Assembly (NCBI RefSeq): GCF_003672135.1
Contig: NC_039506.1
Coordinates: forward strand, 7,874,001-7,938,000
DNA length: 64,000 nucleotides
Source of the DNA: Ooceraea biroi
Lineage: Eukaryota; Arthropoda; Insecta; Hymenoptera; Formicidae
Reading direction: 5' to 3'
Shown here: positions 13,059 to 25,417 of the stretch, one piece after another
How positions within the stretch are numbered: position 1 is the stretch's first letter
Layout of the letters: every line of letters begins with the position of its first letter
The notes under the pieces: generated by a model
Database searches by the model: none
Seen by the model: only the letters and a program-made list of their open reading frames with translations
Told to the model about the DNA's origin: nothing
Position numbers and translations under genes: made by a program

Positions 13059-13076
13059 CTCTCTCTCTCTCTCTCT
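13059..13076. repeat. (CT)n microsatellite
   Basis: This is a pure run of nine CT units in otherwise CpG-rich DNA. Confidence 0.9.
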
Positions 13077-16000
13077 TGTTCTTGTATCGCTACACTTATT
13101 ACGTATACGTCTCTTACTTGCGCACTGTCCCGCGTGGGTGGATTACGTCGAGAGTGCGGCATGCACTTTCGGTGCGTCGCGACACGTCGTGACCATTTTT
13201 GGGAAACTCGTTCTGCGTGGTGTTCCTTCTTTTGTGAGCGCGATAGACTGAAAGGTAGTTTCTTAAAGAAGAATCTTTATGATTCCAAGATATATGTATT
13301 TTCTACAGATTATTATCATGCTCAAAACCCAGTATGATATTTATATGTATATACATCTCTAAAAGCATTAACGTGTAAATATCAATATTAATGCGATTTC
13401 TTGCAACATCAGTGCACCTTAATACCAGCAAATAGTGCTCGCTCTCGATGTGATTGTTCGCGCGCAGTAAGCGGGATACGTAACAGTTATAAGAAATCAC
13501 TCATGAAAATTAATTACTCAGGTACTGGCGTTCCGCGAAAGATTCGTGTTCTCGTGCACTCTCGCGTCGTACTCGCGCGCTTATCACGAAAGGCGGTAAT
13601 ACGTGACGCCGCTCGTTCCAGCTTATCGCACATCCAACAGGTAGAGAATTCATTTACACGGCCGATCGTAATTATTATGTAATCAACGTCAACGTCGCCA
13701 GAAGCGGCGGACAGTGAAAAAGGCGGGCGTCGGACTCGAATTGATTTCCAATAAATCAGGGAGAGGCCATCGACGGCGTCTCTTAGTATGCGCATATTAA
13801 ACGCGATGCAACACAACCGTCGTCTATCCTCTCCATGCGAAAGGTGCCTTTATCGACAATTTATTCCGTCGCTGATCTTTCCTCGCACGCACTCGTTTCC
13901 CAATTAGATCTAGTATCGCACGCCGCAACGATTTCCGTGAGTGCGAGGCGAGAGGTGTGCACGCGAGTTCCTCTCTCCTGCTGTCTCCCTAGTTCTCTGT
14001 CTCTCTTTTTCGCGAACACGCATCTGCTGCTGAGCACGCGAGTAAATACGTCGTGCATGTCAGCGACTGACCGGGGACCAGATAGAAACACGTGTACGCA
14101 CTTGCTACCGACGTGTTAACGCGATTTGAGACCTCGCGCAATTTGTCGCCGAGTGTCTCGTACGGCTGTTGACGGTTACATGCGCGATCGCACATGGAGC
14201 CGCGCGATTTAGCGCTGAGACCAAGAGAGATGCGCCTCTCTGCGTTCTATGTATCGCGATAACAAAACACCGTCAAACAATTCGGCGAAGCGAAAGGAGA
14301 AACTTGAGGAGGATCTCTTTTCTCGTCACTTTGATATCGCTGTGCATTATCCGCGAGAACGAGATTAGATGAGACATTAAATATAAATTATGCAATCAAT
14401 TAAGTTCAAGGAAATTTGTATTTATTGGTCGAAGAAGCGGGATTAAAGTCTCGATTAATATTGACGTTTCAAGCATCACTATGCATCTTCTGCATTCACA
14501 AAACAATGTTGCATCTTGTTGAAGTGGCGCTATTATTATATATATAGGAACACCGCGGAACGCTATGGTAATTTCGCAGAACTATTCGATGCAACTGTGC
14601 AGGAGCGGCAATTGAACCAACCGATACGGGAAACCCGGCGAAGACGCTAAAGAAAGGGGACGTGCACCGAGTGACTAATGCACTTTGCATCGCGCGCGGG
14701 TCTCCGTGCGAGCAACGGCCGCTCAAGCATCGATAGTCGCTTATCTCCTTGCCATTTTCCCTGTGCAACGGCCTTTAAGGTGTCCGTGTCGCTGACCAGA
14801 GCGACGCGACTGTTACATAGCCCTGACATTTTTTTTCCGTGTGCACATACGTGCGTGGGAAACCGTTTATTCGCGGTGCCAACACGCGTGCGCTACCAAA
14901 TCATTACGCGTCTTCACACGAACACACATATACACGCACGTGTTCGCGACTACATGCGACAATGCATTTGCATAAGCAGGTTGCACGGCGTGAAGCGTGA
15001 ACCGTCCACGGTGGACGATCTATTAATTATACATTCCCGCGCCGTCTCCTACTGTGATACCGCTTTAATCGCATCGTGAGGCGTGTTACTGAACTGCGAT
15101 ATTATACTCAGAAATATTCCATGATGCAAGTGCGGCTCGCGGAACCGCTCGTAAAGAATATACTGATTGTCATGCACCGCGAGACGTCGTGGCAAAATCG
15201 ATAAAAACGCAGCAACAAGGCCCAAATATAAATGCACTCTCACGTTATTCTTTTGCGTGTAATAGAAAAAAATGGAGTCGCGATTATCGTAATTTGTCGC
15301 GTGGCAATACGCGGTGTTCACGATCGCGATGGTGCTTGTACATTAATGTGTCCCTCTCGCTCTTTCTTTCATTTTGGTTGGTCTCGATGATGCATGCCGA
15401 ACATGTCTGAGGGGAATCGTGTAATCGCGGACATTTTATCTATTATCGGTTGACTTCTTCTTATGAGCTGCGCGCCGCAAGAACGTGCATGCGCGCGGTT
15501 TGGTATGCGACAAGCGGACAGAACCTTTTCAGAGCGTTGGCGCCGATACCAAACCGGTAGAAACAGGTAGTCCATCTACGTCCCCGTGGTGCTGCATGAC
15601 GACGGCTACGACGTGTCCTGCACTACGTACCGTGATTTTATGAGCTCGATCGATTCGACGAATCGCTGGTACTCGACGAGTAATACAGGCTGTTTTCAAA
15701 CCTACCGCCGAATGCTTTGAGAATATGTAGTACCTTAGAATTGAAAATTTTTTTCAATAAAATTATTTTAGCGAATTAAACGGTATATATTAAGGCATGA
15801 GCAAGACAACTTTTCGGTTGCGCGCAACTGCGTGAGATTTATTTAATGTTGGCGATTGCAGAAACGCTGAGAGAAATGTTTCCTATTTATATTATCTTGT
15901 TACAACTTTTAAGCTCAGTGCTATAATATTAAAAATGTGTGACTATGTAGCTTTGCATTCAACAGCGTTTTATTTAATTTTATTACTCGTCAATATCGAG

Positions 16001-16413
16001 CTGTGCGCACTCCGTATTCATAAAGATACAGATTGTAAATCGACTTGCAATGGGTTCAACGGGCGATGATGAGTTATACGATGGACATTATAGACCGATA
16101 GCGGTAACAATAAGTATTTCGCGCGTAATGGAACGACACGTTTCGACACGGTTCTCTCGTTGGTATGCGAGCTCGTTAAATATGTTGAATCGTAGTCAAA
16201 GGGTGCCGTGTGTCGATACGAGGTCAATAACACCGCGCCGATAACGAAGTGCGAGGGCCTGGGACTCGTTTCTCTCCTCTCTCGTTGATTGTCTCCGACT
16301 CCGAGATGCACTTCACCTATTTCAGAACACGTCCGTTGCTGCGCGCAGCCGATGCTGCTTTATCTTCGCGTGTGCAGACCGCCTCTTCTTGATGTGGCCC
16401 CGATGTCGGTGAA

Positions 16414-16422
16414 CTATAAAAG
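16414..16422 (+). promoter_or_regulatory. Candidate TATA-box core promoter
   Basis: CTATAAAAG is a near-consensus TATA box set in GC-rich DNA, with GCGGCCGG immediately downstream. Initiation would be expected about 30 bases on, near 16445 (GGTCGTCGT), which is not a strong insect initiator. The only nearby downstream ATG frame is about 32 codons (from 16542) with no recognisable features. It may be a real promoter with a non-coding first exon, or a chance match. Confidence 0.25.
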
Positions 16423-17862
16423 CGGCCGGTTGCGCGTTTTCGCGGTCGTCGTTTGAGAGCCTGAAAGCAAAAGTCGCCGTCAGACGTTCTTATCGTTTTG
16501 ATTTACACGTTTCTTGCTACAGGGAGAGATTTCTCCCTTCGTATGCGCAATGACGTACGTACGCGCTCTTTGAATATCGTTGTGAAGCTATTGTCTAGAA
16601 TTCTGAAGTTTAACAACACGCAATGCATTCTTGAGACTTAAGTGCTAATTGTGTGTTGATGTTCTTTCTTTTAACTTTTCTTTTCCACTCTCGATATGTC
16701 AATTCTTCACAAACAGCTCGCATTTCAACTGGTTATGGATGGCGCAAATATTTCCTCAGCAATTCACAAAATTGCAAGGTGCCTTTGTTCATGGTCCATG
16801 GAAAGAGGGAGGATGAAGAGAGACAACAAGAATACGTGGCGGCATGCGGTGTCTTGTGCTCAGGAGGAGTACCAGAGAATTATGTCCTTATTGTATGTTA
16901 ATAGGATCCCATCGCACACACGAACCCCTCGTAAAAATAGCACGCGGACCCTCGCCGCCGAGTCTTTCCCTCTTGATCGGTATTTTCTAGTTTGTGGAAC
17001 TTGTATCTTAGACATTCGACCACGATCCAGAGCAAGTCGCTTTGTAGTCCACCGATGCTCTCATTATGCATCATTGTGAAAGCCCACGATCTAAATCCGT
17101 ACCGAGAGACGGATGATTTCCTGGAACCGGAGCGTATTATTAGGTCGAAGCTTTTTCTCGCTGGCGCCCGATGTATCGATGACGATTGGCGTTTGTGCTT
17201 CTCGCCAGATCGATTGACGATTCTTGAATAATAAAATGTACGTGGCATACTATAAGAACTCAGCCGATTTTCCAACTATCGCCGTTCTCTTTTCTACTTT
17301 TCTCCTCTGTTTCGAGGTTCATTTTCTAATTCCTTGGCGCGTACGTGTTTCTGACAGTGGCATTGCGCCGTGTCATCTGCGGCTCCAAACGCAGCCGTAT
17401 GATCCCGAGGTTTATGCGCCTAACACGAGAATCGGGTTCAATGCCAGCGCGCGAGATGAGAGCGGTTGTATTTAGCTGAACTCGCTCGCGCGTGAAGCCC
17501 CGCCATAACTCTCGCGTGCGATTTTTAGCACGGTCGGTGGAATATTGTCTCCTATTTCGGGAGCGGGTGGTGCAGCTTCGGCCGATGCCTCACAACGCCG
17601 TACGCATCAACGCCGCGCTTTAACGAGGTGTAATGCGCTGTAACGTATGACGCTTTACATAAATTCCGCTGTGACGCGAGAACACTCGCGGCCGCCACGC
17701 AAGTCGTAAGTCATACGTTTATGTCCTCCTCGAGGACCGCTCTTTTCGGCGACGTGCTGCTGCGCTCGACACATGTTCGCACTTGTACCCCCGCCTGTTT
17801 CTTCTCGTGGATGATGAGATATTATGATGCACTCCCGAATTTCTCTCCTGACGGCTGAACGA

Positions 17863-17881
17863 CTCTCTCTCCTTCTCTCTC

Positions 17882-17936
<55 letters not shown>

Positions 17937-17939
17937 CAG
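17863..17939. repeat. (TC)n microsatellite ending in TTTTCAG
   Basis: An imperfect C/T run from 17863 becomes a pure (TC)n array at 17891-17932, then TTTTCAG. On the + strand the junction after 17939 is formally an excellent 3' splice acceptor, but the pyrimidine tract comes from the microsatellite and no coding sequence follows. On the minus strand the array yields an Arg-Glu repeat frame, which I regard as spurious. Confidence 0.9.
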
Positions 17940-18444
17940 TATGAAACTTTGCTTGACCGGCAAATTACACGATCTCATTCGATTCGGCAAACAATCATTT
18001 TAATGTTTGGAAAGTTGCACCTCTTAAGAACGCTAACCGGATTTATTTCCTGATCCCCTGCCTCTTTCTCGTGGAATGGCCACTTCTGTTGTTGTTTTTT
18101 TTCTGTGGCCTTCGACTGATCGACAACTCGGTTTCACCCTCGGCGGGAATTATCGATCTTCGAAAGTGGGCGTGTCGAAAAACGTGCTCTCGATTTTGGT
18201 TTCCACGCTCGGGTTTTACGAGCCGCTCGTAAACGCAATGCAGCGTTGCCCCCTTCAGTCCTGGTCTTCGCGGTATTACTGCGTACATACGGCACTTCTT
18301 GTTAACGTATGTCGTAACTTTATCGTTCGGAACCTTGTGACGTGAACAAGACTTGTTTATTACGGTAGCGAGGTGTGAAACAATGTTTGGAAGCCCGTCA
18401 GAACAACTGTGCGTTTTGACTTTTCATATTGGATGTTAAAATCA

Positions 18445-18453
18445 TTCTTTACG
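18445..18453. repeat. 9-bp target-site duplication, left
   Basis: TTCTTTACG abuts the left terminus of the 18454-19827 element and is repeated exactly at 19828-19836. The match stops at nine bases in both directions. Confidence 0.9.
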
Positions 18454-18919
18454 GTGTGTGTGAAGCTGGCGTATCATTTCGCGGAAAATCATTAATTATT
18501 GAGAGTTCTGGCTCCCTTTTTAATAGTTCTAGAGTTCCTGATAGGTTAAACACATAGTTCTGGCCATTAAAGCGAAAAAATCGCATAGTGCAAAGTGAGA
18601 CGCCAACTTCACGCAGCGTCTCACTTTGTCCTGCGACAGTTTCCGCCATAATTCCGGCTAGATTTTAAAAGATCTACAGTTCTACATGAGTTCTAGAAAG
18701 AGTTCTAGCGAAAAACATTTTTTTCATCTTTTTATAATTATTAAAGCTAAAAAATGTTTAAGGGAATGACGACTGGTTAATTTCAGAGAGTTCTGTGCTT
18801 TATGAAATATTTCTCGTGTAGTTCTGAACATATTTAACCATTTTCCAAAGAGTTCTGAATGCAAACATTAACAATTATTTAATAAAAAATTTTTATCGTC
18901 CGAGAAAGACGTATCTACG
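18454..18919 (+). repeat. Left terminal inverted repeat of the Foldback-like element
   Basis: This 466-bp arm is matched in reverse complement by 19369-19827. Complementarity ends just after CGTATCTACG. The arm contains a perfect 13-bp inverted repeat (18591-18603 with 18616-18628) and many AGTTCT words. Confidence 0.9.
18591..18628. other. Internal 13-bp hairpin in the left arm
   Basis: CAAAGTGAGACGC is followed after 12 bases by GCGTCTCACTTTG, an exact inverse. The right arm carries the equivalent at about 19660-19691 with a shorter spacer. The GTGAGACGC core recurs at the end of each 165-bp internal unit, so it may be a functional word of the element. Confidence 0.75.
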
Positions 18920-19345
18920 GAGATATATGTGAGACGCTGGTCGATTTTCGAGAGTTCTGTGAAGACTAAAATATTTCTCGTGTAGTTCTGAACGTATTTA
19001 ACAATATTCCAAAGAGTTCCGACCGCAACCATTAACAATTATTTAATAAAAATATTTTATCGTCCGAGAAAGACGGATATACAGAGATATGGGTGAGACG
19101 CTGGTCGATTTTCGAGAGTTCTGCTTATTTTAAAACAGTTCTCGTATAGTTCCGGACATGTACAATGCCTTTCCAAAGAGTTCTGACAGGAACAACGATT
19201 AGAAAATTTTTTTAAAAATTATTTCACCCGAAGAGTGGACGTTTTCGACTTTACCAGTGAGACGCTGGCCGAAATGTCGGAGTTCTGGCTTTCTTAAAAT
19301 ACTTTTATAGTTCCGCACATACTTATGATTTTCCTACAGAGTGCT
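18784..19345. repeat. Internal tandem array, period about 165 bp, about 3.4 units
   Basis: Units start at GAGAGTTCTG-type words near 18784, 18949, 19113 and 19278, spaced 165, 164 and 165 bases. Units 1 and 2 are closely similar; unit 3 is more diverged; unit 4 is cut off where the right arm begins. Shared blocks in order are GAGAGTTCTG, TCTCGTRTAGTTC, TTCCAAAGAGTTC, a TTAATAAA-rich stretch, CCGAGAAAGACG and GTGAGACGCTGG. Unit 1 lies mostly inside the left arm, so arms and centre share an origin. Confidence 0.85.
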
Positions 19346-19368
19346 ATGTATGAGAGGTGCATAGAACT

Positions 19369-19827
19369 CGTAGATACGTCTTTCTCGGACGATAAAAATT
19401 TTTTATTAAATAATTGTTAATGTTTGCATTCAGAACTCTTTGGAAAATGGTTAAATATGTTCAGAACTACACGAGAAATATTTCATAAAGCACAGAACTC
19501 TCTGAAATTAACCAGTCGTCATTCCCTTAAACATTTTTTAGCTTTAATAATTATAAAAAGATGAAAAAAATGTTTTTCGCTAGAACTCTTTCTAGAACTC
19601 ATGTAGAACTGTAGATCTTTTAAAATCTAGCCGGAATTATGGCGGAAACTGTCGCAGGACAAAGTGAGACGCTGCGTGAAGTCTCACTTTGCACTATGCG
19701 ATTTTTTCGCTTTAATGGCCAGAACTATGTGTTTAACCTATCAGGAACTCTAGAACTATTAAAAAGGAAGCCAGAACTCTCAATAATTAATGATTTTCCG
19801 CGAAAGATACGCCAGCTTCACACACAC
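19369..19827 (-). repeat. Right terminal inverted repeat of the Foldback-like element
   Basis: This 459-bp arm is the inverse of 18454-18919. A few substitutions and small indels separate the arms, which suggests a recent insertion or ongoing conversion between arms. Confidence 0.9.
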
Positions 19828-19836
19828 TTCTTTACG
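19828..19836. repeat. 9-bp target-site duplication, right
   Basis: TTCTTTACG abuts the right terminus and is identical to 18445-18453. Both copies are intact, so the element has probably not been rearranged since insertion. Confidence 0.9.
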
Positions 19837-21011
19837 CTGTAAAAGGAGAAAGATTAATTCGATGTCACAGGCGTCTTTTTTTAATCGCAAATTTGCATGT
19901 AATTAAAGATGAGTCAATTTTAATGTTTCATCATTGTATTGATCAAGAGGTACGAAGCCAACTGATAGCCGGAAATACATAATACATACAATCGTTGCAG
20001 AATGTAACTCGATAGAAGACGCAGGTTGCTTTGAATAAGCATGAATCGTATTATGTAACAAGTGGGTGTAATCGGATGAAGGCACTATCCGAGCGAAATC
20101 GTTGTTTCGTCTTGATCATTCTTCGAGAGAGGATACAATTGTCGCGCCTGTGCAGTTTATAATGTAACTTAGGAGCACGAAAGAAAACAGCTAAGCTTGA
20201 GAGGTGTAGGTGGATTCCCATTAGGCCGGAATTCCATTAGACGGTAGCCGACAACTGTACGATAAATATTGATGTCCCTCTAGGAATATCTAATACCTTT
20301 CCGTGTTGAATTAATTTGTCTTGCATGCGTGATGTAAAAGGCTTGCATAATAAGCGCATCTTTACCATTGAATGATTCCTTTTGCCACACAAGTCTCGTA
20401 GAGCGCGCGATATTTACAGAACTTTTTATAATTCTGATAAAAGTTGAAAGAAGTGCGAAGCAAGAAAATTTTATTTGTTAACCATTTCTGACAAATTTGT
20501 AATTTTCATCGTAAAATAGTATGTATGTATCTACAATTTCTTTAAATTCAATCTAAATTTTCAGTCAAAGTTCTTCACGCAATGCATGCACGTTTGCTTA
20601 CGTACGCGATGTGACTGCTATTTGTACCTTGAGATACATAGAATACATGACGATGGTGGATTCTTCGGGTGCAGCGTCCTCAAGGCTACACCACACTTTA
20701 GCTAACTTTAGCTTTATTCAATTTTTCAACCGGCTCCTGAGTTATTCTGCGGATGGCATTCTGCCAAGGATATGCATTTACTCTTCGAGTTATTTTCGTA
20801 TTTTGAACACTATGTACATGTATACCGATGCACCTTTACGCGGCATTTTTATCGAGTAAATGCTTTAGTCATCGTAACGGTTAAAGTATACTCACGATGT
20901 TGACATATATCTTTCGCAATTCCTCGCGCTTTACAATTGTACCTTATAAATATTTATAATACGAATTATATATCGATCTTTTTCTTCGTATAAGAGAAAC
21001 AGCGTCTTCTA

Positions 21012-21042
21012 TAAAATGTTTCTTTCTTGTTTCAGGTATGTA
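21012..21042 (+). promoter_or_regulatory. Candidate recursive splice site (ratchet point)
   Basis: TTTCTTTCTTGTTTCAG ends at 21035 and GTATGT follows at 21036, so a strong 3' splice site directly abuts a good 5' splice site. Long insect introns are known to be removed stepwise at such zero-length exons. The AT-rich context and absence of exons fit an intron, with a host gene on the + strand. This is inference from motif shape only; chance occurrence in 64 kb is possible. Confidence 0.4.
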
Positions 21043-24000
21043 TCTCAATCGTATTCTTGAACGATCTATCAGCAGCGATCAAAGTGAGTAATAATGTTAA
21101 ACACACATGAGAGATTTAATTCGATATGTGGCCGTGCAAATTAAGCACTCGAAATAAATATCTCGTATATTTATATCAATATTTGACGAAACCTTTTATT
21201 GCACAATATATGAATAAAAGAGACATCTCGTTTTGTACACTGTGTTACACATGCAGCGAACATGAAATATTCCATTTGACGAAGACGTGCTTTTATTGCT
21301 ACTCCTGTGGACAAACGCGACACATACAGCGCTCGGCGGCGCACACCGAAACGACACATATTTTATGCGTATTTTACGGCATTAAAAAAACAACTATTAC
21401 AAAATTGCACGCATGGCTTCGATAACGGCCTTTCCCCGAATGCGTCGGACGTATCGTAAATTTCGGGATATCGTTTAGGTGTATCTCGCAACTACTCGCA
21501 TACTTTACTTGACGAATCCTCGAGTCCTACATATTTTGCACACGGTTTTATACAACTGGGTCAGGTATAAAGAAAAAAAAGGAAAAATGGTTGCCCCGAA
21601 CGGTACCACCGCCAGCGCTCGGCCAACGGTCGCCGTCTGCTTTTTAAGAGGCAGTAACGAGCCGTCAGAGCTGCTTGGGCGTTGATTCGCTCCGCGATAC
21701 TTAGGTAGCGGCATCAACGGCCCTTAAGACAACGTTCGGTAATCCGTGTGAACGGCCATTACAGCTGCTAAATTGAACAATTGCCGCGACGATGGGATCC
21801 CGGCTAAACACCTTCAGTCTCACGCGCCTCTCTTCCCACGCGTTAAACGCGCAGCCGGCTGAGATGGCAACCGAGACCGCTTCACGGCTTGCAAGCTTCT
21901 CTTTTTGCCTTTTATTTCAAGCATCATTACTGTAGTATCATTTTTCCGCGATTTTTTTTATTAACGGAAACAGTCAGCGGCGAGGTTTTCGCGATTGAAT
22001 ATGCATAATCCGATGTATCACGTCAGACAAAAATAATTCCACAATAATTTCGAGTCCAGAATGCACAAGCGGACTTCCAGCAGGGCGCGATGCATTTCGC
22101 TTAAGCTGTTAATTTCGAAGCGTCGCAATTGAGATTTATTTATTCATGACAATTCTCTCGAGTGAGGAAAATAATTTTTGAAAATGTGTCAATAAATTCC
22201 ACTTCTCAGGAACGTGGCGTCAATCTAACAAACGGTCCTCTTTAGATCGCGCGACTGCCGCACTTGAATGATCGTGGCTTATCGGATCGTTCTCGTGTTA
22301 CGAGTTACGGCGTACGCGAGTTGAACGAGCGCGTTTTACGAGACCGAGTCCCGTCTTTCAGAGACGCGGTCGGCAACAATTCGAGACACGGTCGCCGTGG
22401 CGCAATACACGAATGAAAATTCTTTCCTCATGTTTTATTCCACGGACTGGCTGGGCGGTCCGCGCCATCCTCCTCCTTAGGATCGATTGCTAAATACGCA
22501 CGGCACATGTATCGATGCCGGGCGGTGCGTGCCGATCCAATGTGAAACGATAATGAATAGTGCGGGGCGCGCGAGTCCTCGAAGACAAACAGTGCGAGGA
22601 AGAAAAGGAACGGACCGGCGCGGTACAGCGCGATGAGACGCTGCCCTCCGCGTGGTTCCCAGCAAATGGATTCCGTCATGAATATGTATCGGCCGCTCGC
22701 ATAACTGAATTCATACGGATACGGATCACGGGGATACGATGTATAGGCAACGCTACATGACGGAACGGAAGCGGAGAACGGATCCTGTTCGGAACGTGAC
22801 GCGTGACGCTCTTTGTTGAACTTGAGGAACGTCATCGCGATCGGAAAAGAGGCGACACGGTTCTTGTGCGGCGCGTGACTGTATTTCCTACAGCCGCTTT
22901 TGTACCGCGGAACGATCGAGCACGGAGCCTGGATCTTTGTACGCGCGTTTGTTCGGATCTAATATTCGCTGTGGCTCCTTCGCTGTTGCCTCTGCTGGCG
23001 AGCGCGATACGACTCAAGTGATGTGAATTACAAGATTATTATCTCTCATGTTCCGCACGTAAATAATTATCCTATAAACTAGTAGGATCCTTTGTCAAGC
23101 AGAATGTTTCGTGTTTGTTACGCGGGGTGTAAATAATCAGGCCTGCAGCGGCAGTGAATATCGTCATTAAGTTGTTGAAGGATTTTAATTTGTTTCGCGG
23201 GTAATTGATACTTTCTCGCAAATGAATTATCACGCGAAGGACTGATACGTAAAGTGAGATATAACACTCGCGTTCACTTGCAGTTTATTACCCCAACAAT
23301 AGGTTTAACAGGCGATAAGTTTATTACCCGAACGTTTCATTGCTGTTTCGCCTTGCGCGAAAGTTCTTGACATTCGATACGCTTACGTAAAGGGGAGCGA
23401 GTGGTGCATTACGGGCGTTAGTTTCCGCGGCGATGTCGGTCGACCAGCTGATAACTTTCCAGATCAAACCTCGATCTTAACGCTTCTCTGCGGACCAGTG
23501 GTGCAAGCGCATACTCGGAATTTCGCGGAGATTATTACTGAGCGAATTACGCGCGCGGGGTCCACATGCCGTAAATTTGCACTCTTTATGGCTCGAAACT
23601 GGCCGGTAGAACGTCCGACAGAGATTTTTATCCGTTGGTGGTGCCATCATTACAGTGGTGAGCGATGCATTATATCTAATCGTTGCAATCGCGGATAAGA
23701 GACGCCTGAGACGGTTACGTTCTGGCGAAATAAAATTATTCGTGTGACGACATTAACCTTTGAGTATGGAAAAAAAAAAACGGAACAGTGAGTGTACTGG
23801 TTGCCACTAAATTAGCGTACTTTCTCTCAACCATATGTTCAAAAGGACAAAGTAGGAAGAACGGGGCGGTTCTTCCGTGTCCAGATAAGTACAGCAGATA
23901 AGTAACACACCTTGGTTCTCGAGATTTACTTTAACGAAATTTGTAGAAAATCCACATTTTGTCGTTTCTTTGTTGTGTGATAAGAAAAATTGCCAAACAT

Positions 24001-25417
24001 TTTCTAACCAGTTTCTAATAAAGATGGAGTTTTAATTAAACGTTTTCTATAATAGAAAAGTTTTGTAAATTTATTAATTAGTAATGAACTTTATGATTGA
24101 TATATAAATGTTACACTAAAGTATAATATATTCTATTCTATTCGAGGTTGAGAAAGGAAACAGTAACAGAAATTGGTCACGCGTTCTTTGTAAGAGAACC
24201 GTTCATGAATTTCTGTGCGGATATTGTGGGAATATGTTTCACTATCAAGAAATTGCAATCTGGAGCTCGTTTCACAAAAATGGTACTTTACTACCATTTA
24301 AATTCGGGCAGAGATGTGTTGAATTAATATTTGATGCAGAATGCTTTTATAGAAACAAGCTTGTCAGTCTTCATTTTCTTATTTTATCACTTCTTTATTT
24401 ACTTAAGCGTTCTATGCAACATTCTTATTCTAACAACCTTCTAAATCGAAAACTGACATTATCATGATACGTATCATTGTAAAAAACTAAAAGAGAATAG
24501 GTGCTCTTATTGTTTCAAAGAGAGTAAAAAAGAGAGAGGAAGAGAGGGAAATTGACATACGCGGTTTGCAACATCATCCAACGAAAGTAACTCATATTTA
24601 ATGCATGTTGTTCGACGATAAATTGGCATTATATCTAAGCTATTAATTATCTGGCGAGATTATTATGCGCTGATTGTACAATAAAGAGTACGGTACAACT
24701 GCGGTACGATCTTTCGTTCAGTGTTTATCTGTTGCTGAGCAGCACCGTGAAATTGTAATATTTCCTAAGTTCGTGTATTAGGGAAAGTAGTAAGAGAGAC
24801 GGAATATATATAATATGCTATTGCATGACAATCGCGCGCGAAGTGTGGAAAGTCTGGTTAGTTTGCAGTTTTACAACAGAATGCTCAAACGGGTCATCAT
24901 ATGAGCAATACATTGTCTACATAGACATTCTTAATCATGTACTGTAATCGTAAAATCAGTCAATACGATCGTATATTATGTATTTAAATTCTTGTAAAAA
25001 CATTGAAGGAATTTCAATACAGAACTTTATTATGAAATTGTCGAAATCTTGTGCATCGTAAAAATTCAAGTAACGGTTTGCCTGTCCTGAAATTTTCCCT
25101 CTGAAAACGCCGACTCAGAATTCCACCCAAAGACCTGTCGTTAAAACAAAGATCAGGAAGTATTGCGACGCCTTATCCTACCGCGAGAAAGGGAAAATTC
25201 CGAAGGGCTGGATGCCTCGAGTCCAACGTCCGACGTAACCTACGTAAACGCGAATCGTTCGTCTGCGCACGATGCGGCCAACATCGATGGCATAACCGAC
25301 GGCGAAGACCCTTTCGAGCTAGCCTTCGGAGGGGTCGCAGGGTCGGCGACGTCGTGTCTCTGTTTTGCAACGCGTAATTACCGACAACGGGCAGCAGGCA
25401 CGCCGAGCGCACGGCCG

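Larger units (their letters stand above)
8983..18444. other. Non-genic block between the MITE and the Foldback-like element
   Basis: No exon with a recognisable domain was found. Open frames such as minus 12406-12840, minus 12704-13162 and plus 12921-13337 overlap each other on opposite strands and consist of Arg/Ser-rich, domain-free sequence. The block contains three listed GA/TC tracts and one candidate TATA box. AT-rich intervals lie at about 13270-13400 and 15700-15980. Confidence 0.55.
18454..19827. mobile_element. Foldback/Mutator-like element, 1374 bp, non-autonomous
   Basis: The element starts GTGTGTGTGAAGCTGGCG and ends with the exact inverse, bounded by a perfect 9-bp target duplication TTCTTTACG. 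Terminal inverted repeats are very long (18454-18919 and 19369-19827) and nearly identical by eye. The main differences are a 6-nt indel near 18602, a 1-nt indel near 18476 and a few substitutions. The centre and inner arms are built from units of about 165 bp. There is no transposase: each arm carries the same roughly 66-codon open frame, which looks incidental. Long arms, internal subrepeats and a 9-bp duplication are the hallmarks of Foldback and some Mutator-like elements. Galileo-type elements also have long arms but make shorter duplications. A source transposase elsewhere in the genome is inferred. Confidence 0.9.

Noticed and set aside
18449..19842. Two near-identical 66-codon frames in opposite orientation, as if a duplicated gene
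   Set aside because: They are simply the same stretch of the two inverted arms of the Foldback-like element. There is no homology or codon-biased divergence, so coding is unlikely.
21126..21425. Possible CCHC zinc-knuckle (CYSCGQTRH) suggesting a retroelement gag relic
   Set aside because: The final cysteine is missing, no other gag or pol motif is nearby, and the rest of the frame looks random.
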